Below are positions 33,116-42,412 of a stretch of DNA of 64,000 bases, one piece after another. Below the pieces are notes generated by a model. That model saw only the letters and a program-made list of their open reading frames with translations. It had not been told where the DNA came from and did no database searches. The stretch lies in the NCBI GenBank assembly GCA_002529455.1, contig NYMS01000001.1, positions 62,001 through 126,000 on the forward strand, read 5' to 3'. Source of the DNA: Glycomyces fuscus. Lineage in GTDB: Bacteria > Actinomycetota > Actinomycetes > Streptosporangiales > Streptosporangiaceae. The number at the start of each line of letters is the position of its first letter. Position 1 is the first letter of the stretch. A program made the position numbers and the translations under genes.

Positions 33116-34735
33116 TCAGCGCAGGCGCGCCCGGCGCATCTTGCCCGAGGCCGTCCGCGGCAGCTCCTCCACGAAGTCCACCACCCGCGGCGCGGCGTGC
33201 GTGGCGAACCGGTCGCCGACCCACTCCTTGAGCTCCTCGGCCAGTTCCGGAGTGGCCTCGTGACCGGGATCGAGGACCACACGGGCACCGATGACCTGGC
33301 CCGCGAGCTCGTCGGGGATCGAGTAGACCCCGCACTCCTCCACCGCGGGGTGGGCGTTGAGCACCGACTCGACCTCGGTCGGGCCGATCCGGTACCCGTA
33401 GGTCAGGATGGCCCCGTCGTCGCGGGTGGAGAAGAACAGCGATCCCCGGCGGTCCTGGATGCCGGTGTCCCCGGTCAGGTAGTAGGCGTGGTCGGGGGTG
33501 AACCTGACCTGGGAGGCCCCCTCGTGGCCGACGTAGCCCTCGAACCAGGCCAGCGGGCTGCGCGCCAGGTCCACCGCCACGCGCCCGTAGGCGCCCAGGG
33601 GGGCCGGGTCGTCGGAGATGGCCTCCAGGATCTGTACGTTCCAGCCGGGTAGGGCGGGGCCGATCGCGCCGGGCGGCGGGTCGGCGGGTTCCTGGCCGGT
33701 GTCGCCGTTGGGGACGCCCACGCACCAGCCCAGTTCGGTCTGGCCGTAGTGGTCGCGTACCGGGACGCCGAAGACGTCGGTGACCCAGTCGATGACGTCG
33801 GGGGCCAGGGGTTCGCCCGCGCTGGCCAGGCTCTGCACCATGACCTCGGGGGGCAGGGTCTTGGTGGCGGCGCGCAGGGTGCGGTAGGTGGTGGGGTCGG
33901 CGGCCAGGTTGGTGACGCCGTGGACGCCCAGGACGTCCAGGGTCAGTTCGGGGTCGAAGAACCCGGCGCGCAGGGCCAGGGAGTTGTGCCCGGCCAGCAG
34001 GGGCGAGATGAGGCCGTGGTAGAGGCCGTAGGCGGAGCCGGGGTCGGCGGTGTTCCAGTAGACGTCGTCGTCGTGTACGCCCAGGCCGTAGTGGTGGTAG
34101 GCGTGCATGGCTGCCAGGGCGCGTACGGGGACGCGTACGCCCAGGGGCGGGCCGACGACGCCGGAGACGTAGACGATGGCCAGGAGGCCGTCGCCGCCCA
34201 CGGCGGTGTCGGGGGCGGGTGGTGCGGTGGCGGCGCGTGCGGCGAGGCTGGTGAGGGTGTGGTCGCCCTGGTGGGTGGGGTGGGCGGCGGTGGTGGCGAT
34301 GTGCCAGGGGTGGTCGGTGGCGGGGCCGAGTTTGGTGCGGTACTCGGCGTCGCACACGACCAGGCGGGCGCCGGAGTTGGTGAGGCGTTCGGTGATGGCG
34401 GAGGGGGCGAAGGAGGAGAGGAGGGGGACGAGGACGGCTCCCAGGCGCCATACGGCCAGGGCGGTGACGGTCAGGTCGGTGCCCTTGGGGATGAGGGTGG
34501 CGACGCGGTCTCCGGTGGTGATGCCCAGGTCGGCGAGTCCGGCGGCCAGGGCGCGGGAGCGCTGGGCGAGTTCGCCGAAGGTGAGGGTGGTGGCTTCGAG
34601 GGTGGGGCCGATCTCGGTGGTGGCGGTGGCGTCGGGGTCGTGGCGGTCGCAGAGGAGGTGGGCCACCGATGTGGTGGGTGTGTCGTAGGTGGCGAGCCAG
34701 TCGCGGACGTGGTGCTCCGGGTCGGGCACGGGCAT
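33116..34735 (-). CDS. AMP-dependent acyl-CoA synthetase-like protein with degenerate P-loop
   Basis: 539 residues of the ANL superfamily, closest in style to medium-chain acyl-CoA synthetases. Core motifs are recognisable: DHYGQTELG (A5), YYLTGDTG (A7), YGYRIGPTEVES (A8) and the C-terminal LPRTASGKMRR with the adenylation Lys (A10). The A3 P-loop, normally TSGTTGxPKGV, is VSGVVGPPLGVRV: both Thr and the Lys are lost. Activity may therefore be reduced or altered. It diverges from the acyltransferase-domain gene at 34853 across an inverted repeat. ATG at 34735. Confidence 0.8.
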   Translation of the reverse strand: MPVPDPEHHVRDWLATYDTPTTSVAHLLCDRHDPDATATTEIGPTLEATTLTFGELAQRSRALAAGLADLGITTGDRVATLIPKGTDLTVTALAVWRLGAVLVPLLSSFAPSAITERLTNSGARLVVCDAEYRTKLGPATDHPWHIATTAAHPTHQGDHTLTSLAARAATAPPAPDTAVGGDGLLAIVYVSGVVGPPLGVRVPVRALAAMHAYHHYGLGVHDDDVYWNTADPGSAYGLYHGLISPLLAGHNSLALRAGFFDPELTLDVLGVHGVTNLAADPTTYRTLRAATKTLPPEVMVQSLASAGEPLAPDVIDWVTDVFGVPVRDHYGQTELGWCVGVPNGDTGQEPADPPPGAIGPALPGWNVQILEAISDDPAPLGAYGRVAVDLARSPLAWFEGYVGHEGASQVRFTPDHAYYLTGDTGIQDRRGSLFFSTRDDGAILTYGYRIGPTEVESVLNAHPAVEECGVYSIPDELAGQVIGARVVLDPGHEATPELAEELKEWVGDRFATHAAPRVVDFVEELPRTASGKMRRARLR

Positions 34736-34801
34736 CGGTGGCGGTCCTCTTTTTCGGTTGGTGTGGGGTTTTCGAGGGTTACGTCAACACTATGCCCACC
34801 T

Positions 34802-34817
34802 GTGAGGCTGGCCTCAC
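34802..34817. promoter_or_regulatory. Inverted repeat in divergent promoter region
   Basis: GTGAGGC-TG-GCCTCAC, perfect 7-bp arms, 67 bp before the synthetase-like start and 36 bp before the acyltransferase start. A shared operator for the divergent pair is likely. It is not a match to the iron-box consensus. Confidence 0.45.
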
Positions 34818-34852
34818 TCGCGCGTGGTTGGGGGCTGGGTCATGATGTGGGG

Positions 34853-35881
34853 ATGGATAGCGTCGCGGTGGTGGAACGGTTCGGTCTGGGCGCGGATGTG
34901 CGTCTGTGGTTGGAGGAGGCGGAGCGGCTGCCGGAGCCGGTGAGTGCTCTGGAGGTGCCGGTGGGTGCTGAGGCGGGGCGGGTGTTGGACCTGTTCGCGC
35001 TGGAGGCGGGGGACCGGGCCGAGGTGGAGGCGCTGTGGCCGGGGTCGGGGTCGGTGTGGGGGGAGTGGCCGCCGGAGTTGTGGCACCTGGTGGGGTGTAT
35101 GTACCGGCGCCTGTGTGCGGACGCGGATCTGCCGGTGGGGGAGTGGCGGGACTGGCCGTCGTTGGTGGAGGCGGAGGATCCGCGGGTGCGGGTGGCGTCG
35201 TTGTGGGCGTTCGCGGCGCGGGTTCCGGCGCAGTTCGAGGCGCATGCGGCGTTGGGTGTGGATCCGTCGGTGACGGCGGCGACGTTGGCTGACGTGGGTG
35301 TGCAGGTGGCGCGGTCGCGGCGGATGTTCGGCCGGTTGGGTGTGGAGACGGCGTCGTGGGTGGCGGCGCAGTTTCGGGGGCGCCTGTACTGGGTGGGCGG
35401 GTTGCAGTTGGAGCCGGGGTTGTTGACCGACCAGGGTGGTGTGGAGTGGTATCCGGAGGCGGAGGCGGCGCGGTTGGGTCCGGGGATGGGCCGTGGGGAT
35501 CTGGCGTTGCGGTTGCACATTCCTTCGGGGGGTCTGGATCCGGCGTCGGTGGATGACGCGTTGGGTCGGGCGCGGGGGTTCGCGCGGGAGCATCTGGGGT
35601 TTGATCCGGTGGTGGCCACGTGTACGTCGTGGTTGTTGGATCCGCAGTGGGAGGAGGTGTTGGGGGAGGGTTCCAACATCGTGGGGTTCCAGCGGCGGTT
35701 CACGTTGGTGGGGTGTGGGCAGCCGGGGGAGTCGGACGTGTTCCGGTTCGTGTTCGGGATGCCGGTGGTGGATGTGGCGGCTGCTGGGCGGCGGACGCGG
35801 TTGGAGCGTGCGGTGGTGGAGCGGTTGGAGTCGGGGGGTGGGTGGCAGGTGCGTACGGGGTGGTTGCGGTTGCCTGAGTAG
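34853..35881 (+). CDS. Acyltransferase-domain protein of unknown substrate
   Basis: 342 residues, resembling actinobacterial proteins annotated as acyltransferase-domain (GNAT-like, DUF5596). The N-terminal half is helical (VERFGLGADVRLWLEEAERL); the C-terminal half LALRLHIPSGGLDPASVDDA onward looks like the two-lobed fold with a conserved TCTSWLLDP. It is soluble. CATGAT ends six bases before the ATG at 34853, so the message may be leaderless. The divergent neighbour is an acyl-activating-enzyme-like protein, which fits a shared acyl-group pathway, but that is inference. Confidence 0.7.
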   Translation: MDSVAVVERFGLGADVRLWLEEAERLPEPVSALEVPVGAEAGRVLDLFALEAGDRAEVEALWPGSGSVWGEWPPELWHLVGCMYRRLCADADLPVGEWRDWPSLVEAEDPRVRVASLWAFAARVPAQFEAHAALGVDPSVTAATLADVGVQVARSRRMFGRLGVETASWVAAQFRGRLYWVGGLQLEPGLLTDQGGVEWYPEAEAARLGPGMGRGDLALRLHIPSGGLDPASVDDALGRARGFAREHLGFDPVVATCTSWLLDPQWEEVLGEGSNIVGFQRRFTLVGCGQPGESDVFRFVFGMPVVDVAAAGRRTRLERAVVERLESGGGWQVRTGWLRLPE

Positions 35882-35970
35882 GGGTGGGTTGTGTGTTCCC
35901 CGGGGCTTGGTGGTGGGGGGTCCCGGGGGGCGGGTGGTGGGTGTGGTGGGAGAGGGCCGTTCGCCTTTAC

Positions 35971-35999
35971 TTGACATAATGTGCATTATCGGCGATATG
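35971..35999 (+). promoter_or_regulatory. Consensus promoter with AT palindrome between -35 and -10
   Basis: TTGACA (35971-35976), 17-bp spacer, GATATG (35994-35999). The spacer holds ATAATG-TG-CATTAT (35976-35989), a perfect dyad. This is the best sigma70-type -35 in the window, yet no recognised gene follows for 900 bp. A repressed promoter of a small RNA or of a long leader to phosphoketolase is possible. Confidence 0.5.
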
Positions 36000-36520
36000 G
36001 GGAGGGTTCCGGGGAAGGGGTTCTCGTCCGTGTGGGCCCCGGGTGTGCGCCCGGGTGCTGTGGTGCGCCGGCGCGGCTGGGCGCCGGCGCGGCTGGGTGA
36101 TCGTGTGTGCGGCGGGCCGGTCCGGGTTCGGTGCCGCGAGGTTCGGTGCGGGCGGTTGGTGATGGGGCGTCGCGTGCTCGGCCGGACGCCTGGCGTTGAG
36201 GGCGCGGTCGCGTCTTGGGCCTGCGGGTTGAGGGGTTCGGGCCGGTCCGCCGGTCCGTCTCGGCGCGGGCTCGGCGTGGTCCGCCCGGTGGTGTGGTGCG
36301 CGCGGGTCGCTCCAGGTCTGCGCTGGTGTCGTGTCCGGGCTGGTCCTCGCTGTGGCGGGGTGCTCTGGGGTCGGTGCTCGGTCCCCCGTTCCGGGTGGTT
36401 CTCCCTGGTGGGGCGGGGTGCGGTCCGGTGGGGTCCGGTGTCCTGGCGCTTGGGATCGGGGGTGTTGGTGGGTGGTGGGGTGTCCCCTGGGGTGTGAGCC
36501 TTCTCCGGTTCCTCCATGTT

Positions 36521-36546
36521 TCATGCATAAACCGTGTTATGCATGA
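36521..36546. promoter_or_regulatory. 26-bp AT-rich inverted repeat upstream of phosphoketolase
   Basis: TCATGCATAA, a 6-bp spacer ACCGTG, then TTATGCATGA: perfect 10-bp arms, followed by T-rich sequence (TTTTGTAGGGTTTTG). It could be an operator, or a hairpin with a T-tract acting as a terminator for the transcript started at 36000. 395 bp before the phosphoketolase start. Confidence 0.55.
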
Positions 36547-36827
36547 TTTTGTAGGGTTTTGTAGTTCTATGCGAAGTTCCGTGGTGGTCGGTTGGCTGAC
36601 CGTCGGCTTCGCCACCGGGCCCCGCCCGCCCCTTCCGCTGCGCCCCCACCCCTCCGCGGGGCCCTCGCGCCCATGCCCGCCCTCCCGCTCCTCCCCCACT
36701 CGGCATCCGCCGCGGCGGCGCACGGGAGGCCCCGCCCGGCGTTTCCCCTCCCCCGCCCCGGGCAGGGGGGCGGCGTGGCAGGCGACGGTTTCCCGCCCGG
36801 GCCAGGCGGCCCCGCGGCACTCCGTTC

Positions 36828-36856
36828 GTGACCGGGTGAGTGCGGAGCGTTACCAT
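36828..36856 (+). promoter_or_regulatory. Candidate promoter of the phosphoketolase operon
   Basis: GTGACC (36828-36833), 17-bp spacer, TACCAT (36851-36856); predicted transcript start near 36863, leader about 78 nt with GGGAGGAAG before the ATG. Confidence 0.45.
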
Positions 36857-36940
36857 TGCCCGGGTCGGGCGCGGACTCCCCCGGTGCGCCGTCCCGCTCC
36901 CCCTCCACACACGGGAACGCCCTCCTGGGAGGAAGACGGT

Positions 36941-39289
36941 ATGGCCCTGGAAGATGACGAACTGCGACGCGTCGACGCCTACTGGCGGGCCGCGAACTAC
37001 CTGTCGGTCGGGCAGATCTATCTGCTGGACAATCCGCTGCTGCGTGAGGAGCTGCGGCCCGAGCACATCAAGCCGCGCCTTCTGGGGCACTGGGGCACCA
37101 CCCCGGGGCTGAACTTCTGCTACGCGCATCTGAACCGGGCGATCCGGGCCCGGGACCTGGACATGATGTACGTGATGGGGCCGGGGCACGGCGGCCCGGC
37201 GGCGGTGGCCAACGCCTGGTTGGAGGGCACCTACAGCGAGGTGTACCGGCACGTGGGCCAGGACGTGGACGGTATGCGGCGGCTGTTTCGGCAGTTCTCC
37301 TTTCCCGGCGGGGTGCCCAGCCATGTGGCGCCCGAGACGCCGGGGTCGATCCACGAGGGCGGTGAGCTGGGCTACTCGCTGGCGCACGCGCAGGGTGCGG
37401 CCTTCGACAACCCCGACCTGGTGGTGGCGTGTGTGGTGGGCGACGGTGAGGCCGAGACGGGTCCGCTGGCGGGCAGTTGGCGCGGCAACGCGTTCCTGAA
37501 CCCCGTGCACGACGGTGCGGTGCTGCCGATCCTGCACCTGAACGGGTACAAGATCGCCAATCCCACGGTGCTGGCGCGGATTCCCGAGCGGGAGCTGCTG
37601 TCCTACTTCGAGGGGCTGGGGTACCGGCCGCTGGTGGTCAGCGGGGAGGATCCCCGGTACATGCACCGGCGGATGGCCGAGGTGGTGGACGAGGCGCTGG
37701 AGGAGATCGCGCGGATCCAGCACCGGGCGCGCGTGCTGGGTGTGCGGGAGCGCCCGGTGTGGCCGTTGGTGGTTCTGCGCTCACCCAAGGGGTGGACGGG
37801 GCCGGTGGAGGTGGACGGTCGGCCGGTGGAGGGGACGTGGCGTTCCCACCAGGTGCCGTTGGGCCAGGTGCGTTCCGACGAGGGGCACCGGAGGCTGTTG
37901 GAGGAGTGGATGCGCTCCTACCGGCCCGAGGAGCTGTTCGGGGAGTCGGGTGCTCCGGTGGCCGAGGTGCGTGGCCAGGCGCCCGAGGGCGATCGGCGGA
38001 TGAGTGCGAGTCCGCATGCCAACGGCGGGGTGCTGCGGCGTGAGCTGGTGTTGCCGGACTTTCGCGGGTACGCGGTGGAGGTGGGCAGGAGTGGGACCCA
38101 GACCAGTGAGGCGACGCGTGTGCTGGGCGGTTTCCTGAGGGATGTGATCCGGGCCAATCCGCGGACGTTTCGGTTGGTGGGGCCGGACGAGACGGCCTCC
38201 AACCGGTTGGACGCGGTGTTCGAGGCCTCGGACAAGGAGTGGGAGGCCGGGGTGTTGGCGACCGATGAGCACCTGGGGCCCGGGGGCCGGGTGATGGAGG
38301 TGCTCAGTGAGCATCTGTGCCAGGGGTGGTTGGAGGGGTATCTGCTGACCGGTCGGCACGGGGTGTTCAGTTGCTATGAGGCGTTCGTGCACATCGTGGA
38401 CTCGATGTTCAACCAGCACGCCAAGTGGTTGAAGGTGTCGCGGCAGCTGCCGTGGCGGCGTCCGGTCCCGTCGTTGAACTACCTGTTGACCTCGCATGTG
38501 TGGCGCCAGGACCACAACGGGTTCACCCATCAGGATCCGGGGTTCTTGGACGTGGTGCTGAACAAGCCCGCGGAGGTGGTGCGGGTGTACCTGCCGCCGG
38601 ACGCCAACACGCTGCTGTCGGTGGCCGACCACTGTCTTCGTTCCAGCGACTACGTCAACGTGGTGGTGGCGGGCAAGCAGCCGGGGCTGGGTTACCTGTC
38701 GATGGAGGAGGCGGTGGCGCACTGCGCGCGCGGGATCGGGATCTGGGAGTGGGCCAGTACCGACGGCGGTGCGGATCCGGACGTGGTGCTGGCGTGTGCG
38801 GGTGATGTGCCCACGTTGGAGGCGTTGGCGGCGGCGGATCTGGTGCGTCGGTGGTTGCCGCGGGTGCGGGTGCGGGTGGTCAACGTGGTGGATCTGATGC
38901 GGTTGCAGCCCGACAGCGAGCACCCGCACGGGTTGTCCGACGTGGAGTACGACGCTTTGTTCACCACCGACAAGCCGGTGATCTTCGCTTTCCACGGGTA
39001 TCCGTGGCTGGTGCACCGGTTGGCCTACCGGCGGGCGGGCCACGGGAACCTGCACGTGCGCGGGTACAGGGAGCGGGGTACCACGACCACGCCGTTCGAC
39101 ATGGTGATGCTCAACGACCTGGACCGGTTCCACCTGGTGATGGATGTGATCGACCGGGTCCCGGGGCTGGGGCGGCAGGCGGCGGACGTGCGTCAGCGGA
39201 TGGCGGAGGAGCGGTTGCGGCACCGGGCCCACACGCGGGAGTTCGGTGAGGATCCCGCTGAGATCCGTGAGTGGGTGTGGCGGCACTGA
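36941..39289 (+). CDS. xfp: Xylulose-5-phosphate/fructose-6-phosphate phosphoketolase
   Basis: 782 residues, the family's usual length. TPP-dependent; key motifs are [66 protein letters not shown] and, in the C-terminal half, [13 protein letters not shown]. It splits xylulose-5-P or fructose-6-P with phosphate into acetyl phosphate plus glyceraldehyde-3-P or erythrose-4-P. The acetate kinase gene overlaps its stop (TGATG), completing an ATP-yielding bypass of glycolysis. The ATG has GGGAGGAAG upstream; a 242-codon longer frame is rejected. Confidence 0.95.
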   Translation: MALEDDELRRVDAYWRAANYLSVGQIYLLDNPLLREELRPEHIKPRLLGHWGTTPGLNFCYAHLNRAIRARDLDMMYVMGPGHGGPAAVANAWLEGTYSEVYRHVGQDVDGMRRLFRQFSFPGGVPSHVAPETPGSIHEGGELGYSLAHAQGAAFDNPDLVVACVVGDGEAETGPLAGSWRGNAFLNPVHDGAVLPILHLNGYKIANPTVLARIPERELLSYFEGLGYRPLVVSGEDPRYMHRRMAEVVDEALEEIARIQHRARVLGVRERPVWPLVVLRSPKGWTGPVEVDGRPVEGTWRSHQVPLGQVRSDEGHRRLLEEWMRSYRPEELFGESGAPVAEVRGQAPEGDRRMSASPHANGGVLRRELVLPDFRGYAVEVGRSGTQTSEATRVLGGFLRDVIRANPRTFRLVGPDETASNRLDAVFEASDKEWEAGVLATDEHLGPGGRVMEVLSEHLCQGWLEGYLLTGRHGVFSCYEAFVHIVDSMFNQHAKWLKVSRQLPWRRPVPSLNYLLTSHVWRQDHNGFTHQDPGFLDVVLNKPAEVVRVYLPPDANTLLSVADHCLRSSDYVNVVVAGKQPGLGYLSMEEAVAHCARGIGIWEWASTDGGADPDVVLACAGDVPTLEALAAADLVRRWLPRVRVRVVNVVDLMRLQPDSEHPHGLSDVEYDALFTTDKPVIFAFHGYPWLVHRLAYRRAGHGNLHVRGYRERGTTTTPFDMVMLNDLDRFHLVMDVIDRVPGLGRQAADVRQRMAEERLRHRAHTREFGEDPAEIREWVWRH

Positions 39290-40365
39290 TGCGTGTTCTG
39301 GTGGTCAACGCAGGTTCCTCCAGCCTGAAGCTGGGGGTGGTGGACGGTGACGGGGCGGTGCTGGCCTCGGAGTCGATCCCCGTGCGCGGTGGGCACTGGG
39401 ATCGGCGGGAGCTGAGCCGGGTGTTGGAGGGTGTGCCCGAGGTGGACGCGGTGGGTCACCGGGTGGTGCACGGGGGCGATGAGTTCGTCGACCCGGTGCG
39501 CCTGGACGCCTCGGTGGTGGAGCGGTTGCGGGCGTGGGGTTCGCTGGCGCCCCTGCACCAGCCCAAGGCGCTGGAGGCGATCGAGGCGGTGGGGCGGGTG
39601 CTGCCCGACCGTCCGGCGGTGGCCTGTTTCGACACCGCCTTCCACGCCGGTCTGCCGGAGGTGGCGTCCACGTACGCGGTGCCCGAGCGGTGGCGCCGGG
39701 AGCTGGGGGCGCGCAGGTACGGGTTCCACGGGCTCTCGCACGCCTACGTGTCGCGGCGGGCGGTGGAGTTGACCGGTGGGGAGCGTGTGGTGAGCGCGCA
39801 CCTGGGGTCGGGGGCGTCGTTGGCGGCGGTGTCGGGGGGCCGGTGCGTGGACACCAGCATGGGGTTCACCCCGTTGGAGGGGGTGGTGATGGCCACGCGT
39901 TCGGGGAGTGTGGACCCGGGGCTGGTGGTGTGGCTGGTGCGCCATGGCGGGTTGTCGGTGGAGGAGGTTGAGCGGGGGTTGGAACGCGAGTCGGGGTTGT
40001 TGGGGCTCGCGGGGACCGAGGACATGCGTGAGGTGTTGGCGCGTGAGGACGCGCGGGCGCGGCTGGCGTTGGGGGTGTACGTGCACCGGTTGTGTGCGGG
40101 TGTGGCGTCGATGGCGGCCGCGTTGGGCGGGGTGGACACGTTGGTGTTCACCGGTGGTGTGGGTGAGGCCGCGGCACCGGTGCGTGAGCGTGTGGCGCGG
40201 GGGTTGGGTTTTTTGGGGGTGGGTGTGGATGGGGCGGTGAATGCCGCTGTGGAGGGTGAGGCGGAGGTGACGGGGGTTGGTGCGCGGGTGCGTACGTTGG
40301 TGGTGCCCGCGCGTGAGGACGTGGAGATCGCGGCGGGGGTGCGGCGGGTGCTGGGTTCGGGGTGA
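39289..40365 (+). CDS. ackA: Acetate kinase
   Basis: 358 residues, some 40 shorter than E. coli AckA but typical of copies paired with phosphoketolase. Seen: [20 protein letters not shown] (phosphate 1), VGHRVVHGGDEF, FDTAFHAGLP, RRYGFHGLSHAYVSRRA, LGSGASLAAVSGGRCVDTSM (adenosine/phosphate 2) and FTGGVGEAA. Converts acetyl phosphate plus ADP to acetate plus ATP. The ATG overlaps the phosphoketolase TGA, so the two are co-translated. Confidence 0.95.
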   Translation: MRVLVVNAGSSSLKLGVVDGDGAVLASESIPVRGGHWDRRELSRVLEGVPEVDAVGHRVVHGGDEFVDPVRLDASVVERLRAWGSLAPLHQPKALEAIEAVGRVLPDRPAVACFDTAFHAGLPEVASTYAVPERWRRELGARRYGFHGLSHAYVSRRAVELTGGERVVSAHLGSGASLAAVSGGRCVDTSMGFTPLEGVVMATRSGSVDPGLVVWLVRHGGLSVEEVERGLERESGLLGLAGTEDMREVLAREDARARLALGVYVHRLCAGVASMAAALGGVDTLVFTGGVGEAAAPVRERVARGLGFLGVGVDGAVNAAVEGEAEVTGVGARVRTLVVPAREDVEIAAGVRRVLGSG

Positions 40366-40566
40366 GGTGGACGCCTCTCCCCCATGGTCGGTCCGGCCCG
40401 GTCAGGGGGCCCTCTCCCCTGCGGCCGGGCCTTCCCCGGTTTCACCTCCCCGGTTCCGTTGCGGTGCCGCGGGTGCCTCCCCTCCCCCGCCCCGGGGCGT
40501 CGAACGCGTTCGTACGCGGTGGCGGCGGGCGGTGGAAGTGCCCGCGGAATCGGGGATGCTGGGGGT

Positions 40567-41556
40567 ATGAGTGCTCAGAGGGGGCCTGTGGTCGAGGCTG
40601 TGGAGCAGTACCTGGTGGCGCGTCGGGCGGCCAAGCCCTCCCCGCACACGGTGGCCGCCTACCGGCGTGATCTGCGCGGGGTGCTGGGGTGTGTGGCGCA
40701 GGTGGTGGGTGTGGAGCCCGAGCGGGTGGGGTGGCAGGACCTGGAGGCGGGGGTGTTGCGGGCGGCGTTCGCGGAGTTCGCCGCGGAGCGGGCGGCCTCC
40801 AGTGTGCTGCGGGCCTGGTCGACGTGGAACGGGTTCTTCGCGTTCTGGGTGTCGGAGCGGGTGGTGGCGGGCAATCCGATGTCGGCGGTGCCGCGGCCGC
40901 GGGTGCGTCCCTCCGGGCCCAAGCCGTTGATGGGTGAGGACACTCCGGAGCGGTTGTTGGAGGCGTTGGCGCGGGGTGCGCGCAAGGCGCGTGATCCGTG
41001 GCCGGAGCGGGATCTTGCGGTGTTGGCGTTGGCGCTGCTGACGGGGATGCGGTCGGCGGAGATGCTCTCGCTTCGGGTGGAGTCGGTGGGCGGGCGTTCG
41101 GGTGAGCGTCGTATCCGGGTGGTGGGCAAGGGCGGGGGTGAGCGGGTCCTGCCGATCGAGGTGCCGTTGGAGGCGCTGTTGGAGGCGTATCTGGCCTCGC
41201 GGCGTGAGCGGTTCGGTCAGGTGCGGGGGTCGGATCCCTTGTTGGTGGACAACCGGGGCGAGGGGTTGCGCCGTGGTGGGCTGCAGTATCTGGTGCAGCA
41301 GTGCTACAGGCACGCGGGTGTGCACGACCGGGTGGCGCGGGGGACGCTGGTGCACGCGTTGCGGCACACCTTCGCGACGCGGTTGGCGGAGGACGGGGCG
41401 TCGGTGACCGAGATCATGCACCTTCTGGGGCATGCGTCGGTGGCGTCGTCGCAGGCCTACATCGAGGTGACGGCGCGGGCGCAGCGGGAGGCGGCGTCGT
41501 CGAACCGTACGTACGGGGTGCTGCGGCGTCTGGTGGCCGAGGGCGGGGGCGGCTGA
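40567..41556 (+). CDS. Tyrosine recombinase, XerC/D-like
   Basis: 329 residues. N-terminal SAM-like DNA-binding domain (VEAVEQYLVARRAAKPSPHT, then VAAYRRDL) and a catalytic domain with R162 (TGMRSAEML), the beta-hairpin Lys in VVGKGGGERV, H263-x-x-R266 (HALRHTF), H289 (LLGHAS) and nucleophile Y298 (QAYIEV). Size is near 300-330 as in XerC/XerD. No phage or plasmid genes flank it, so it may be a chromosomal dimer-resolution or standalone integrase. GGGGG precedes the ATG. Leu codons are largely TTG/CTG with frequent TTG, as in its neighbours. Confidence 0.85.
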   Translation: MSAQRGPVVEAVEQYLVARRAAKPSPHTVAAYRRDLRGVLGCVAQVVGVEPERVGWQDLEAGVLRAAFAEFAAERAASSVLRAWSTWNGFFAFWVSERVVAGNPMSAVPRPRVRPSGPKPLMGEDTPERLLEALARGARKARDPWPERDLAVLALALLTGMRSAEMLSLRVESVGGRSGERRIRVVGKGGGERVLPIEVPLEALLEAYLASRRERFGQVRGSDPLLVDNRGEGLRRGGLQYLVQQCYRHAGVHDRVARGTLVHALRHTFATRLAEDGASVTEIMHLLGHASVASSQAYIEVTARAQREAASSNRTYGVLRRLVAEGGGG

Positions 41557-41581
41557 GTCGGGGTGTGGCTAGGCTTTGCCT

Positions 41582-42400
41582 GTGGATACGACTTTCTTGA
41601 CTGTTTCGAGCGTCAATGTGAACGGGTTGCGGGCCGCGGCGAGGAAGGATCCGGGGTTCGTGGGGTGGTTGGCGGCCACGGACGCCGATGTGGTGTGCCT
41701 CCAGGAGACGCGGGCCGAGGCCGAGCAGCTGCCGGCGGGGGTGGTGGCTCCCGAGGGGTGGCATGTGGTGTTGGCTCCGGCGGCGGCGCGGGGGCGTGCG
41801 GGGGTCGCGGTGTACTCGCGGCGTGAGCCCGACGAGGTGCGTGTGGGGTTCGGGCATGCCGAGTTCGAGGATGCGGGCCGGTATGTGGAGGTGGACCTGG
41901 GTGGGGTGACGGTGGCCAGCCTGTACCTGCCCTCGGGTGAGGTGGGTACCGAGCGCCAGGAGGAGAAGGAGCGCTTCATGGAGGCGTTCTTGCCGTACCT
42001 GGTCAAGCGGCGTGCGCAGGTGGAGGAGCGCGGTCGTGAGCTGGTGGTGTGCGGTGACTGGAACATCGCCCATGCCGAGGTGGATATGAAGAACTGGCGG
42101 GCCAACCGTAAGAACGCGGGGTTCCTGCCCGAGGAGCGGGAGTGGTTGTCGCGGGTTTTCGACGAGGCGGGGTACGTGGACGTGGTGCGGTCGTTGCATC
42201 CGGACCAGGAGGGGCCCTACACGTGGTGGTCCTACCGTGGTCGTGCCTTCGACAACGACGCGGGGTGGCGGATCGATCTGCAGGTGGCCACGCCGGGGTT
42301 GGCGGGGCGTGCGGTGCAGGCGCGGGTGGAGCGTGCTGAGGAGCATGCGGGGCGTTGGTCGGATCACGCTCCGGTGACGGTGCGCTACCGGATGCGGTAG
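41582..42400 (+). CDS. xthA: Exodeoxyribonuclease III / AP endonuclease
   Basis: 272 residues of the EEP nuclease fold. SVNVNGLRAA (Asn), CLQETRAE (metal Glu), ASLYLPSG, VVCGDWNIAHAEVDMKNWRA, and C-terminal GRWSDHAPVTV (Asp-His) are in place. Base-excision repair at abasic sites and 3' ends. The GTG at 41582 lies six bases after a TAGGCT -10 box (41570-41575), so the gene has its own leaderless promoter just after the recombinase gene. Confidence 0.92.
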   Translation: MDTTFLTVSSVNVNGLRAAARKDPGFVGWLAATDADVVCLQETRAEAEQLPAGVVAPEGWHVVLAPAAARGRAGVAVYSRREPDEVRVGFGHAEFEDAGRYVEVDLGGVTVASLYLPSGEVGTERQEEKERFMEAFLPYLVKRRAQVEERGRELVVCGDWNIAHAEVDMKNWRANRKNAGFLPEEREWLSRVFDEAGYVDVVRSLHPDQEGPYTWWSYRGRAFDNDAGWRIDLQVATPGLAGRAVQARVERAEEHAGRWSDHAPVTVRYRMR

Positions 42401-42412
42401 GAGGAGGCGGTC

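Larger units (their letters stand above)
35882..36940. other. 1.06-kb gene-poor region with two AT-rich palindromes
   Basis: No frame here has a ribosome site, a known fold or convincing codon use. A plus-strand frame of 167 codons from 35997 (MGRVPGKGFSS...) exists but is Arg/Gly/Val-rich and unconvincing. The stretch holds a promoter-like element over a palindrome (35971-35999), a second large palindrome (36521-36546), a T-rich stretch to about 36575, and the likely phosphoketolase promoter (36828-36856). Confidence 0.5.

Noticed and set aside
35967..36524. Minus-strand frame of 185 codons over the gene-poor region
   Set aside because: Pro/His/Arg/Thr-rich, no ribosome site and starts inside a palindrome; typical of chance frames opposite G-rich DNA.
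36215..36940. Longer N terminus for phosphoketolase
   Set aside because: The frame is open but its 242 extra residues are low-complexity, cross the AT palindrome, and the ATG at 36941 has a strong ribosome site and the family N terminus.
40501..40512. CGAACGCGTTCG as a LexA (SOS) box before the recombinase
   Set aside because: The arms match but the spacer is 2 bp; actinobacterial SOS boxes need 4 bp between CGAAC and GTTCG.
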